NCBI GenBank assembly: GCA_026983675.1
Contig: JALSTP010000129.1
Location: 1 to 50,802, forward strand
DNA: 50,802 nucleotides
Direction of reading: 5' to 3'
From: Sedimenticola sp.
GTDB lineage: Bacteria; Pseudomonadota; Gammaproteobacteria; Chromatiales; Chromatiaceae
Both the position numbers and the translations under genes were made by a program. The stretch's first letter is position 1. Each line of letters starts with the position of its first letter. This document shows, one piece after another, positions 29,778-38,627 of the stretch. Below the pieces are notes generated by a model that did not search any database, was not told the DNA's origin, and saw only the letters and a list, made by a program, of their open reading frames with translations.

Positions 29778-30593
29778 TCAGACCCCCAACGCGGCGAGCT
29801 GGCGCGTCGCCTCGATCCAGCGGTACCAGGCGTCCATCCCTTCGCCGGTGGTGGCGGAGATCTGCAACACCCGAATGCGCGGATTGACGCGCCGGGCGTA
29901 GTCGATGCAGCGCGCCACATCGAACTCCACATAGGGCAACAGGTCGATCTTGTTCAGCAGCATCAGGTCGGCGGCGTGGAACATATCGGGGTACTTGATC
30001 GGCTTGTCCTCGCCCTCGGTCACAGACAGGACCGCCACCTTGTGCGCCTCACCCAGATCGAAGGCGGCGGGGCAGACCAGATTGCCCACATTCTCGATGA
30101 ACAGTACACTCTCCTTTTCCGGCTTCAGGGTCTCCAGGGCGTGTCCCACCATGTGCGCGTCCAGATGACACCCCTTGCCGGTATTGATCTGCACCGCCCG
30201 CACACCGGTCTCGCGAATACGCCGGGCATCATTGCTGGTCTGCTGGTCACCCTCGATCACCGCCAGCGCCATCTCCGCCTGGAGATCGCCAAGGGTGCGT
30301 ATGAGCAGCGCTGTCTTGCCCGAACCGGGGCTGGAGACCAGATTCAACGCCAGGATGCCGCGCTCGCCGAACCAGCGCCGGTTGGCTGCCGCGTATTCGT
30401 TGTTCTTACCGAGGATGTCCTCCTCGATCTGCACCCGGCGCGACCGGCTGAGTCCGGGGGCGTGGGCATGGGCCGGTCCTGGCCCATCGTGGCGGTGATC
30501 ATGTTCATGGTGGGGATGCGCGCCGTGATCACGCGAATGGGCATCTCCCTCGACCGTCGTTTCACCTTCGCCACAACCGCACACGGTACACAT
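29778..30593 (-). CDS. hypB: Hydrogenase nickel incorporation GTPase HypB
   Basis: GTPase that delivers nickel with HypA. The 271-residue product opens MCTVCGCGE, the N-terminal CxxCGC high-affinity nickel site, then carries about ten His between residues 19 and 44 ([16 protein letters not shown]), a storage-type stretch. The G domain has P-loop SSPGSGKT near residue 87, [11 protein letters not shown] (metal-binding Cys-His) and [10 protein letters not shown] (NKxD). Its ATG overlaps the hypA stop by one base. Confidence 0.97.
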   Translation of the reverse strand: MCTVCGCGEGETTVEGDAHSRDHGAHPHHEHDHRHDGPGPAHAHAPGLSRSRRVQIEEDILGKNNEYAAANRRWFGERGILALNLVSSPGSGKTALLIRTLGDLQAEMALAVIEGDQQTSNDARRIRETGVRAVQINTGKGCHLDAHMVGHALETLKPEKESVLFIENVGNLVCPAAFDLGEAHKVAVLSVTEGEDKPIKYPDMFHAADLMLLNKIDLLPYVEFDVARCIDYARRVNPRIRVLQISATTGEGMDAWYRWIEATRQLAALGV

Positions 30594-30934
30594 CACTCCA
30601 CCTCCAATTCTTTGACTCTCATTTCAGCGCCGCCGGTCACCCGAAGCGGGTAGCCGCCGCACTCGGGACAGGCATCGTAGCGCTCATCGATGTTCACCGT
30701 CTTTTCGCACGTCATGCACCAAGCCTCGCCGGTCACTTCGATGATCTCGAGCCGCGCCCGGTCCGCCAGGGTACCGCGGCACACCACCTCGAAACTGAAA
30801 CGCATGGCATCGGGCTCCACCCCAGACAGCCGACCGATCTCCAGCCAAACGGTCTTTACCTTCCGGAAGCCGTGGCTGACCGCCTTTTCCTCGAGAATCT
30901 GCAACACGCCTTCGCAGATCGATATCTCATGCAC
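30593..30934 (-). CDS. hypA: Hydrogenase nickel incorporation protein HypA
   Basis: A 113-residue nickel metallochaperone. GTG start at 30932-30934, with GGGGGAG about 6 nt upstream, gives [14 protein letters not shown]; His2 is the nickel ligand. The zinc site is Cys73, Cys76, Cys89, Cys92 (CMTC and CPEC). First gene of the operon. Upstream, 30935-31322 is about 390 bases with no gene; it contains a GGGTGGC/GCCACCC hairpin near 31026-31049 and one repeat end, but I cannot place the operon promoter. Confidence 0.96.
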   Translation of the reverse strand: MHEISICEGVLQILEEKAVSHGFRKVKTVWLEIGRLSGVEPDAMRFSFEVVCRGTLADRARLEIIEVTGEAWCMTCEKTVNIDERYDACPECGGYPLRVTGGAEMRVKELEVE

Positions 30935-31245
30935 GCGCTGCTCCCCCTCTTCTAGCCCGCACGGGGATCGAATGCACGCACCACCAATTGCGCCCGCCTT
31001 TCCGACTTCCCCGCACCGCCAGCCGGGGTGGCAAAAGAACGGGCCACCCGGTCCCTTTACAGACCGATGCGGTGAACGGGCAATCCACACAGCGTATCGG
31101 CCATGCCGATGTCGAAATACGAATGAGGCGCCGCGGCAGTCCGTGTCACTTCTCCATTCTGTAACCAACTGGCGAACTGGGCAACCTCTGCCCGCGCCGT
31201 ATTCGGCCTTTACCGCCATCGGCAACGGCGTATCGGCGCCTGGTG

Positions 31246-31264
31246 TTATTAACCCGGCAACAAT
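31246..31264. repeat. Solo end of the dispersed TTATTAACCCGG element
   Basis: Nineteen bases match the outer terminal repeat, flanked by TA. Similarity stops at the AT-rich part of the arm. It lies between the divergent hypA and MerR genes, just upstream of the MerR promoter region. Confidence 0.65.
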
Positions 31265-31291
31265 CACACCCGACATTTTATGACACTTTAT

Positions 31292-31319
31292 TTGTAACAC
31301 CTATTGTGATATTTATATC
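31292..31319 (+). promoter_or_regulatory. Candidate promoter of the MerR / VIT-VWA pair
   Basis: TTGTAA (31292-31297) and TATATC (31314-31319) are spaced by 16 nt in an AT-rich stretch that stands out from the GC-rich surroundings. Initiation would fall close to the ATG at 31323, and no ribosome site is seen before that ATG, so the first gene could be leaderless. A second reading (TATGAC near 31279) would give a short leader. Confidence 0.35.
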
Positions 31320-31322
31320 CGC

Positions 31323-31751
31323 ATGAAAAAGCCATCAGAAAAATTCACGCTGGACGAGCTGTGCGAACTGGTGGGTTTGTCCAAGCGCACCATCCGTTTC
31401 TACATCCAGCAAGGTCTGATGGATCGTCCGGAAGGCGCCAAACGTGGATCGTATTATCTCAGGCGCCACCTTGAACAGCTGCTCGAGATCCAGAAGTGGC
31501 AGAAAGCGGGGCTCAGTCTGGGGCGTATCAAGGAACTCCTCACAGGACCGGCGGGTGAAGGACCGCTTCCACCACCCAAACCCCGGAAACCGGGCGATGT
31601 AGAAGTGTGGAGCCATCTGTTGATACGCGAAGGCGTGGAACTCCATATCGAACCCAGACAGGCAGATCTCACACCGGAACAGATTCGGTCATTGGCACAG
31701 GGTGTAATGGCATTGGTCAAGAAAATCGCTGAGAAGGAGAAATCGTCATGA
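31323..31751 (+). CDS. MerR-family regulator paired with a VIT-VWA gene
   Basis: A 142-residue DNA-binding protein. The MerR winged helix is clear: FTLDELCELVGLSKRTIRFYIQQGLMDRP, then a wing and HLEQLLEIQKWQKAGLSLGRIKELL. A proline-rich linker (GPLPPPKPRKPGD) joins a short C-terminal region of about 45 residues with a predicted helix at the end. Apart from one Cys in the DNA-binding helix region it has no metal-binding cysteines, so it is not a mercury or copper sensor of the known kind. Its stop overlaps the next start as ATGA, so it is coupled to the VIT-VWA gene and probably controls this pair. Confidence 0.85.
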   Translation: MKKPSEKFTLDELCELVGLSKRTIRFYIQQGLMDRPEGAKRGSYYLRRHLEQLLEIQKWQKAGLSLGRIKELLTGPAGEGPLPPPKPRKPGDVEVWSHLLIREGVELHIEPRQADLTPEQIRSLAQGVMALVKKIAEKEKSS

Positions 31752-33928
31752 GCATGCACACGGCAGCGGTACTGGAAACGGCCCAGGGTGGCCGTATTCT
31801 GTTGCAGAAGGTAGACGTGGAGGGCCACCTCCACGACCTGATGTCAGATATCGCCATCACACAAACCTATAAAAACAAGGAGCCGGTCACCATCGAGGGG
31901 GTCTATACGTTCCCCCTGCCACTTGACGCCGTCCTGCTGGAACTGACGGTCACCTTGGGTGAACGTACTCTTGCTGGGCATGTAGTGGCCAAGGCCGAGG
32001 CCGAGGAACGCTATGAGGAGGCCATCACCGACGGCGATGCCGCCATCATGCTCCAGCAGGTCGAACCCGGGCTCTATACCATGAATGTAGGCAACCTTAA
32101 GCCCGGCGAAACGGTTGTGATCCGTTTCAGGTACGCCGTGCTTCAACGCTGGAACGGCGAGCAACTCCGTTTCATGCTGCCGACGACCATTGCACCCCGC
32201 TATGGCGATCCCGGTGCGGCCGGTCTCGCGCCTCATCAACAACCCGAATACGATATTGTGGCGGAACTGTTCTACGCCTTGCGTCTTCGGATCTCCGGCC
32301 TCCTGGCCGATAGCCATATCGAATCTCCTTCCCATCCCATTTCGGTCGAACGGGGTGATGGAGAAGCGCTCGTGGAGCTTGCGCGTGGCGTGGCCTCATT
32401 GGACCGGGACTTCGTGCTCAACTTCCATCTTCTCGAGGGCGGAGAAGCGACCGCCTCCTTTGATCGTGACCTGAACGGCTATGTCGCGCTCGCAAGCTTC
32501 AAACCGGAGTTTGGGCCAACCCGCTGCGACACCCCCCGGCACCTCACTCTGGTCATCGACTGCTCGGGCTCCATGGGCGGCGACTCCATTGCCCTGGCGC
32601 GCATGGCCTTGCTGCGCATTCTGGATTCGCTCCGGCCGCAGGATTGTTTCGACATCCTCGCCTTCGGCAACCACTACAAGGGGCTGTTCGGCCGGCAGAT
32701 GGACGCATCGGGCCGGAATCTCGATCAGGCGCGGGGGTTCGTTCGGGGTCTGGATGCAGATATGGGGGGCACCGAAATCGGCGGTGCTCTGCAGGCAGCC
32801 TACCAGATCGGGCGCGAATCGGATGCACCGCGTGATCTGTTGCTGATCACGGACGGTGAAGTCTGGAACTACGAAAACATTCTCCAACAAGCGCAGCAGT
32901 CGGGGCATCGCATATTTACCGTGGGTGTGGGTTCGGCTGTCGCGGAGGGTTTTGTACGCCAGCTGGCCGAAGCAACTGGCGGCGCTTGCGAACTGGTATC
33001 GCCAACAGAGAATATGGCGGACAAGATCCACCGCCATTTCCAGCGCATGTATTCACCCTGTACCGACAGCGTCCGCCTCGATTGGCCCGTCGATCCGGTT
33101 GCCTGCTTTCCCGAAACACCCGGCCCCATATACGAAGGGGACACCTTCCACGCCTTCGCCTGGTTCGACACACCGCCTGAAGGCGATGTGACACTGGAGA
33201 TTGTGCTGCCCGGCGGCAAACGCGTCTCCCAACAGGCTGAAATCAGCCCCATTTTGAACCACGCCGAACACGCGACAGCAACAAAAGTCCCACCAACGCT
33301 CAGCCGGATGGCGGCGGGAACGAAACTTCTTTCCGTGGACGATGCCGACAAGGGCACAACACTGGCAACAGACTACCAGTTGATGAGCCCCTGGACGAAT
33401 TATCTGGTCATCGACGTGCGCGCGGAGGCCGATAAGGCAGGCGATCTGCCCACGCTGCGCAAAGTACCACAAATGCTGGCAGCCGGCTGGGGCGGGATGG
33501 GCGCAGTCGACCCCCATGATTTAGAATATTTGGATATTCCCGTTTTCCTCAAGTCCAGTGAGGACACACAAACAACAAGGGGACCGAGCGAGTTCGTAGA
33601 GAAGATAAACGCGATGCCTCAGAAACGGTTCGTGCCAAAGCTCAAGGTTAATACTGTAGAGTCGCTCAAGGCTGCGGGATTGCCCAAACACGTTACAGAT
33701 ATATTGCAGGGCGTTATCGAATCGGGAAATGAGGAAACAGAGGTAGTGATATGCTTCCTCTATTTCCTTGCCACGTCAGAAGTTGGCCAATTGCTCAGCC
33801 GCAAAGCCCAACGAGCCATCCGTAAGGCTTTTAAGGATACTGCACCCCGGCCACAACGGATTGCGATTGTCAAAGACGCCCTGTCGGGCATCGAACTGTG
33901 GAATGTCATCACGTTGCCAGCAGTCTAG
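31748..33928 (+). CDS. VIT and von Willebrand factor A domain protein
   Basis: A 726-residue protein with no signal peptide or membrane segment, so probably cytoplasmic, unlike sortase-linked VIT-VWA proteins. Residues 10-130 form a VIT domain (TYKNKEPVTIEGVYTFPLP, RYEEAITDGDAAIMLQQVEPG). Residues 265-430 form a VWA domain with a complete metal-ion-dependent adhesion site: Asp271-x-Ser273-x-Ser275 (DCSGSMGG), Thr342 (MGGTEIGG) and Asp369 (ITDGEVW). About 290 C-terminal residues are unrecognised. AAGGAGA lies 7 nt before the ATG. The stop codon TAG is the first three bases of the repeat element at 33926. It probably forms metal-dependent protein contacts; the partner is unknown. Confidence 0.88.
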   Translation: MSMHTAAVLETAQGGRILLQKVDVEGHLHDLMSDIAITQTYKNKEPVTIEGVYTFPLPLDAVLLELTVTLGERTLAGHVVAKAEAEERYEEAITDGDAAIMLQQVEPGLYTMNVGNLKPGETVVIRFRYAVLQRWNGEQLRFMLPTTIAPRYGDPGAAGLAPHQQPEYDIVAELFYALRLRISGLLADSHIESPSHPISVERGDGEALVELARGVASLDRDFVLNFHLLEGGEATASFDRDLNGYVALASFKPEFGPTRCDTPRHLTLVIDCSGSMGGDSIALARMALLRILDSLRPQDCFDILAFGNHYKGLFGRQMDASGRNLDQARGFVRGLDADMGGTEIGGALQAAYQIGRESDAPRDLLLITDGEVWNYENILQQAQQSGHRIFTVGVGSAVAEGFVRQLAEATGGACELVSPTENMADKIHRHFQRMYSPCTDSVRLDWPVDPVACFPETPGPIYEGDTFHAFAWFDTPPEGDVTLEIVLPGGKRVSQQAEISPILNHAEHATATKVPPTLSRMAAGTKLLSVDDADKGTTLATDYQLMSPWTNYLVIDVRAEADKAGDLPTLRKVPQMLAAGWGGMGAVDPHDLEYLDIPVFLKSSEDTQTTRGPSEFVEKINAMPQKRFVPKLKVNTVESLKAAGLPKHVTDILQGVIESGNEETEVVICFLYFLATSEVGQLLSRKAQRAIRKAFKDTAPRPQRIAIVKDALSGIELWNVITLPAV

Positions 33929-34092
33929 CCCGGATTATTCATGAAGTCGCTCGCGCCCTTGCTTGATCCTTGGTCCACACAGGGAATTTTCCTTCCTCGG
34001 CAATACAGCCCGTATTCCACTCGGTCGGAAAATCCCCTGTGCGGACAATTCTCTGCGCAATCATCGCGGCGATTCATGAATAATCCGGGCTA
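33926..34092. mobile_element. 167-bp inverted-repeat element (second family)
   Basis: Ends in perfect 20-bp inverted repeats: TAGCCCGGATTATTCATGAA at 33926-33945 and its reverse complement at 34073-34092; the match extends to 21 bp with the flanking C and G, giving CTAG at both ends. A second inner pair (CACAGGGAATTTTCC and GGAAAATCCCCTGTG) makes it a nearly continuous fold-back. No coding capacity. It supplies the stop codon of the VIT-VWA gene and may end its transcript. It is not related to the TTATTAACCCGG family. Confidence 0.85.
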
Positions 34093-34213
34093 GGAGCGCA
34101 CCTCACTAAGCCACCCCTGATGAAGACCGGCCTGCTGGAGCACGGCTCTCGGTAGACGATGGTTTGCCCCCTGCAATCAACGCAGCGGGGCAGCCCCTGT
34201 TCCGAAACAGGCA

Positions 34214-34250
34214 CAAAAAAGCCCAATCGGCACTAACCCATTGGGCTTTC
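34214..34250 (-). terminator. Intrinsic terminator after the initiator tRNA
   Basis: On the minus strand AAAGCCCAATGGG and CCGATTGGGCTTTTTT form a stem with a T run, about 10 nt beyond the tRNA 3' end. Confidence 0.85.
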
Positions 34251-34259
34251 TTGATAAAT

Positions 34260-34336
<77 letters not shown>

Positions 34337-34350
34337 TCTGGAATGGGAAA

Positions 34351-34378
34351 ATAATAACGCTTTTTGGATTTCTGTCAA
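34351..34378 (-). promoter_or_regulatory. Promoter of the initiator tRNA
   Basis: Minus strand: perfect TTGACA (34373-34378), 16-nt spacer, TATTAT (34351-34356). Initiation would fall a few bases before the tRNA 5' end at 34336. Confidence 0.75.
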
Positions 34379-34460
34379 CCCTTAGACTCGTCTTCCAGGA
34401 AATGAACCTGAGACCCCGGTGAAGAGGCATCCAGGCTAACTGAATGAGAACGTCGATGAA

Positions 34461-34499
34461 TTTGTTAGTCCGGCAACAATATATAACCGCATTCAGCCG
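34461..34499. repeat. Degenerate left end of the dispersed element
   Basis: Matches the terminal repeat through GGCAACAATATATA and GCATTCAGCCG, with several substitutions in the outer bases, so the flanking TA is lost. It sits in the 334-bp gap between tRNA-fMet and the YceI gene, where I see no gene. Confidence 0.65.
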
Positions 34500-34628
34500 C
34501 CCGAAGGCCCGCTTCTCGCGCGCTTGGAGAACGGCCATACCAACGTCTCACGACATGCCCGATTCGCAACAATACAAACGGATAATTCCCAGCCTCATCT
34601 CAACGGAAAGCAGTGCGACCCCACCCAC

Positions 34629-34644
34629 TATTAACCCGGCAACA
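34629..34644. repeat. Solo outer end of the dispersed element
   Basis: TATTAACCCGGCAACA, in the same orientation as the degenerate end at 34461 and flanked by TA. It lies 27 bp downstream of the YceI stop. Two same-orientation ends 170 bp apart suggest two separate insertions or a rearranged copy. Confidence 0.6.
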
Positions 34645-34670
34645 GCGGTATCCCGGGAAGACACAACAGT

Positions 34671-35252
34671 TCAGGGGGTCCGCTTGAATACCAGAGCAAA
34701 GGTCACTGGCACCCCTTTGGCGATACTTGGTAATTTGGCGATCTGGCGAAGTCTCTCAACGCCTTGAGCCAACCCAAACGCCGCAGTATCCACGATGACC
34801 GGATCACGCGTCACTACCAATATTCGATCCGTCCCGATACCGACTACAATCAGCCGAGCCTCTATCATCTGACTCTGGCCATGCAGAGTCAGCTCGGCAT
34901 TCACCACGGCGTCGGCGGCACTTCCGGGCTGGTGATGTTCATAGCTCGCATCGGGCAAGATACCGACAACAGAAGCCAGCGGATAATGATCGGTCTCAAA
35001 CAGCACTTTGCGCATGCGTTCGTCCCGGACAGGGATATTGGTGGCGACACTGTTGAGATCGACGTCGAGCCGAAATCGCCGTTGCGAGTCGATATTGCCG
35101 CTTAAATGATTGAAATGGTGAATCTCTGCGACACTGCCTTTCTTGATAGATACAAATCCAAGGGATGAATTCGCTGGAACCAGAGTCCAGTCGGCAACGA
35201 CCGGAAACGACACCATCAACAGTAAAAAAAGAAAACTCCGACAAAGATACAT
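34671..35252 (-). CDS. YceI-family periplasmic protein
   Basis: A 193-residue exported protein. MYLCRSFLFLLLMVSFPVVA is a cleavable signal peptide (after VVA, before DW). The lipocalin-like YceI fold is seen in DWTLVPANSSLGFVSIKKGSVAEIHHFNHLSGNI, the repeated beta strands, VRDERMRKVLFET, and a final VPVTFALVFKR. Members bind polyisoprenoid-type or other lipophilic ligands in the periplasm; this one's ligand cannot be read. AAAGGGGGG precedes the ATG. It stands alone between repeat elements: 98 bp from the complete element upstream and 27 bp from a solo end downstream. Confidence 0.9.
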   Translation of the reverse strand: MYLCRSFLFLLLMVSFPVVADWTLVPANSSLGFVSIKKGSVAEIHHFNHLSGNIDSQRRFRLDVDLNSVATNIPVRDERMRKVLFETDHYPLASVVGILPDASYEHHQPGSAADAVVNAELTLHGQSQMIEARLIVVGIGTDRILVVTRDPVIVDTAAFGLAQGVERLRQIAKLPSIAKGVPVTFALVFKRTP

Positions 35253-35349
35253 GTGCCCCCCCTTTGACTTGAAGTAACGTGTTGTCCTTCCAAGTATAGC
35301 CGGCCCGGCTATTCATCCTTTGTCAGGAATCCCGCGCGACCGATCCGTT

Positions 35350-35597
35350 TTATTAACCCGGCAACAATAATATATCGCATTCAGGGCTTCAGGCAGGCGC
35401 CGGAACAAGGCGCAGTGCGCAGGCAAGGGTCATTCCCTTGCCAAGGTCACTCCAGTGCATCCATGCACTCGCGACACTTGGACATCCTGTCCAGCGCACT
35501 GGAACGCAGGTCCGGCGCCTGCCTGGAGCCCCTAACCCTATGATATTCAAAGACAGGCCGCGGCTGAATACGATATATATTATTGCCGGGTTAATAA
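35350..35597. mobile_element. Complete 248-bp MITE-like element
   Basis: The reference copy of the dispersed family. Outer arms of about 37 bp (TTATTAACCCGGCAACAATA... and its complement) are flanked by TA at both ends. Next inward are 20-bp arms at 35385-35404 and 35511-35530 (GGCTTCAGGCAGGCGCCGGA with one mismatch). The middle has stacked small hairpins: AAGGG-TCATT-CCCTT, AGTGCAT-CC-ATGCACT, and GGACA-TCC-TGTCC. No open frame for a transposase; movement would need one elsewhere. TA flanks fit a Tc1/mariner-IS630-type enzyme. It lies 31 bp beyond the nuoN stop and may terminate the nuo transcript. Confidence 0.85.
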
Positions 35598-35628
35598 TTG
35601 TTCAATGCTGCCGGCGCCGGCACTTTCG

Positions 35629-37065
35629 CTATTTCACTGCCGCGGCGCAGAGGGCCAGCAGGCCTGCGGGGAACACCCCCAACAGCAACATCGCGAGGCC
35701 ATTGATGCTGAGCATCCATTGGGTGTCGACGCCGGCGGTAATGGGGGCCTCATCAGTGGGCTTGTCGAAATACATGAGCTTGACGATGCGCAGATAGTAA
35801 AAGGCGCCGATGAGGGAGAAGATGACGCCGACGACAGCGAGCCAGACGAGGCCGACATGAACCACGGCCTGGAGCACCACCAACTTGGCGAAGAAGCCCA
35901 CCAGTGGCGGCACGCCGGCCATGGAGAACATGAGCAACAGCATCATGGCCGCAAACCAGGGATTGCGTTCGTTCAGTCCCTTGAAATCGTCCAGATTCTC
36001 GGCCTCGAATCCCCGGCGGCTCAGAAGAATGAGCATGCCAAACCCCCCCACGGCCATGAGCGCGTAGACGAGTGTGTAGAACATAGCCGCTGTATAACCT
36101 TCCTCCGTACCCGCCAGAATCCCGAGCAAGATGAACCCCACATGCGAAATGGTGGAATAGGCGAGCATGCGCTTGATATTGCTTTGCGCGATGGCGATGA
36201 GGTTGCCGAGACCCATGGAGAGGATCGAGAGAATGATGAGCATTCCCTGCCATGCACCGTGCAATTGGCCGAGCCCGTCCACCAACATGCGCATGGCAAT
36301 GGCAAAGGCGGCGATCTTGGGCACGCTGCCAATGTAGAGAGTCACCGCCGTCGGCGCGCCGTGATAGACGTCTGGCACCCACATGTGGAAGGGGACCGCG
36401 CCGAACTTGAAGGCCAGACCGATGACCACGAACACCAGGCCGAAGACCAGCACAGTGTTGTCCATCCCCTGCTGTTGCAGGGCCTGGGCGACGGCGCTGA
36501 ACTGGATGGAGCCGGTGGCGCCATAGACCATGGAGATACCGTAGAGCAGCATGCCCGAGGCCAGTGCCCCCAGCACGAAGTATTTCATGGCCGCTTCCGC
36601 GCCCTTGGGGGCATCCCGGTCGAAGGCCACCAAGGCATAGAGCGAGAGCGCCAGCAGCTCGAGACCCAGATAGACACTGAGAAAGCCGCCCGCCGACACC
36701 ATGACCATCATCCCCAACAGGGCGAACAGGCCCAGGGTAAAGTATTCACCGTGGTACAAATCCCGCATCTGGAGGTATCCGCGGGCATAGAGGAAGGTGA
36801 TAAAGGTGGTCAGGTAGAGGAAGACCTTGAGCAGGTCGCTGAGCGGATCGCGCACGAAACTGCTGTCGAAGACCACTTGCCTGTCCGAGCCGCCCAGCCA
36901 CAGGGTCAGCACCGCGGCTGCCACCAGGGTCGCCTGGCTCATGAGGTAGGTGACGTCGCGCTGTTCCTTGTTCAGGAACAGATCCACCACCAGGATGAGG
37001 CAGGCCATGCCCAGGACGAAGAGTTCCGGCAGAACGGGGATCAGATTGGCTGTGTCGAATTGCAT
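35629..37065 (-). CDS. nuoN: NADH-quinone oxidoreductase subunit N
   Basis: Antiporter-like membrane subunit of complex I, one of the three proton-pumping modules. 478 residues with about 14 hydrophobic segments. The conserved charged helix is in [21 protein letters not shown], and the [19 protein letters not shown] loop is typical. Last gene of the nuo operon, 27 bp after nuoM; the ribosome site is weak. The complete repeat element follows the stop. Confidence 0.96.
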   Translation of the reverse strand: MQFDTANLIPVLPELFVLGMACLILVVDLFLNKEQRDVTYLMSQATLVAAAVLTLWLGGSDRQVVFDSSFVRDPLSDLLKVFLYLTTFITFLYARGYLQMRDLYHGEYFTLGLFALLGMMVMVSAGGFLSVYLGLELLALSLYALVAFDRDAPKGAEAAMKYFVLGALASGMLLYGISMVYGATGSIQFSAVAQALQQQGMDNTVLVFGLVFVVIGLAFKFGAVPFHMWVPDVYHGAPTAVTLYIGSVPKIAAFAIAMRMLVDGLGQLHGAWQGMLIILSILSMGLGNLIAIAQSNIKRMLAYSTISHVGFILLGILAGTEEGYTAAMFYTLVYALMAVGGFGMLILLSRRGFEAENLDDFKGLNERNPWFAAMMLLLMFSMAGVPPLVGFFAKLVVLQAVVHVGLVWLAVVGVIFSLIGAFYYLRIVKLMYFDKPTDEAPITAGVDTQWMLSINGLAMLLLGVFPAGLLALCAAAVK

Positions 37066-37092
37066 GCTAGTTTACCGTTTATCCTGTTCCCG

Positions 37093-38607
37093 TCAGATCT
37101 TGGAGACCGCGAGGTGCTTGAGCAGGTGGTCCACCGAGGCGCTCATCACATCCACCAGCGGCGCCGGCCACAAGCCAAGGACGAGCACGGCAATGGCGAG
37201 CGATGCGAGGACGAAGAACTCCCTCTTACTGATGTCCTGCAAATTGGCCACATTGTCATTGGCCACCGCGCCGAAGATCACCCGCTTGACCATCCACAGC
37301 GTATAGGCGGCGCCCAGGATCAAGGTGGTGGCGGCGAGGAAGGCAAACCAGAAGTCGGCGCGGAAGCTGGCCAGGATCACCATGAACTCGCCGACGAAGC
37401 CGGAGGTCCCCGGCAGACCTGCATTGGCCATGGCGAAGAAGACCATGAAGGCGCCAAAGATCGGCATGGTGTTGATCACCCCGCCGTAGTCGGCGATCTC
37501 GCGGCTGTGCATGCGGTCGTAGAGCACACCGACGCAGAGAAACATGGCCGCAGAGATAAAGCCGTGAGAGACCATTTGCACCATGCCGCCCTCGACGCCA
37601 AGCGCCGCGCCGCTGCTCACGTCGGAACGGGCGAAGATAATGAAGACGATGAAGAAACCCAGGGTGACGAAGCCCATATGGGCAATGGAGGAGTAGGCGA
37701 TCAGTTTCTTCATGTCGCGCTGTACCAGGGCCACGAAGCCGATATAGACCACCGCCACCAGCGACATCGTGATGATCAGCCAGTCGAGGTGGCTGCTGGC
37801 GTCGGGGGTGATGGGCAGACTGAAGCGCAGGAAGCCGTAACCGCCGATCTTGAGCATGATCGCCGCCAGGATCACCGACCCCCCGGTGGGCGCCTCCACA
37901 TGGGCATCGGGCAGCCAGGTATGTACCGGCCACATGGGCACCTTGACCGCAAACGCAGTGAGAAAAGCGAGGAAGATGAGGATCTGCTCGCTCAGACTCA
38001 ATTTGAGATCGTGGAAGGCGAGGATGTCGAAACTGCCCGCCTTGTTGTACATATAGATCAAAGCGACCAGCATCAACACCGAACCGAAGAACGTATAGAG
38101 AAAGAACTTGATGGTGGCGTACACGCGGTTTGGTCCGCCCCATATACCAATGATGAGAAACATGGGGATCAGCATCGCCTCCCAGAAGACATAGAAGAGC
38201 ATGCCGTCGAGGGCGGAGAAGACACCGACCATGACCCCTTCCATGATCAGGAAGGCCGCCATGTACTGTGAAGGCCGGTACTGGATCACCTCCCAGCCCG
38301 CAATGATCACGTAGATGGTGACGAAAGTGGTGAGGATTATCAATGGCATGGAGAAACCGTCCACGCCGAGGTAATACTCGATGTTGAACAGCGGTATCCA
38401 GGGGGTCCGCTCCACGAACTGCATCTGTGCCGTGGTGGTGTCGAAACCGCTCCACAGGGGCAGGCTCACCAGAAACGTCAGCACGGCGAAGACGAGCGCC
38501 GTCCAGCGGGTGAAGTTCGGCACCTTGTCGCCACTGAGAAGCACCATGATCCCCCCGATGATGGGGAGCCAGGTGACGACGGTGAGTATTGGCCAGTCCG
38601 CGTACAT
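37093..38607 (-). CDS. nuoM: NADH-quinone oxidoreductase subunit M
   Basis: Second antiporter-like subunit, 504 residues. Motifs: VKVPMWPVHTWLPDAHVEAPTGGSVILA, RDMKKLIAYSSIAHMGFVTLG with the pumping lysines, and FYVFWEAMLIPMFLIIGIWGG with the essential Glu. Start at MYADWPILTVVTWLP (38605-38607), 20 bp after nuoL; the frame runs 65 codons further into nuoL without family sequence. Confidence 0.96.
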   Translation of the reverse strand: MYADWPILTVVTWLPIIGGIMVLLSGDKVPNFTRWTALVFAVLTFLVSLPLWSGFDTTTAQMQFVERTPWIPLFNIEYYLGVDGFSMPLIILTTFVTIYVIIAGWEVIQYRPSQYMAAFLIMEGVMVGVFSALDGMLFYVFWEAMLIPMFLIIGIWGGPNRVYATIKFFLYTFFGSVLMLVALIYMYNKAGSFDILAFHDLKLSLSEQILIFLAFLTAFAVKVPMWPVHTWLPDAHVEAPTGGSVILAAIMLKIGGYGFLRFSLPITPDASSHLDWLIITMSLVAVVYIGFVALVQRDMKKLIAYSSIAHMGFVTLGFFIVFIIFARSDVSSGAALGVEGGMVQMVSHGFISAAMFLCVGVLYDRMHSREIADYGGVINTMPIFGAFMVFFAMANAGLPGTSGFVGEFMVILASFRADFWFAFLAATTLILGAAYTLWMVKRVIFGAVANDNVANLQDISKREFFVLASLAIAVLVLGLWPAPLVDVMSASVDHLLKHLAVSKI

Positions 38608-38627
38608 GAAGACGTCTACCTTCTTGG

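Noticed and set aside
25082-30934. Hydrogenase structural genes near hyp
   Set aside because: I looked for large- and small-subunit motifs (RxCGxC, DPCxxC) on both strands and saw none. NuoD resembles a large subunit but lacks the Ni-binding cysteine pairs.
35605-38271. 888-residue open frame on the plus strand
   Set aside because: It runs antisense through nuoN and nuoM, is His/Gln/Glu-rich low-complexity, and has no recognisable domain. In GC-rich genes the antisense frame is often free of stops.
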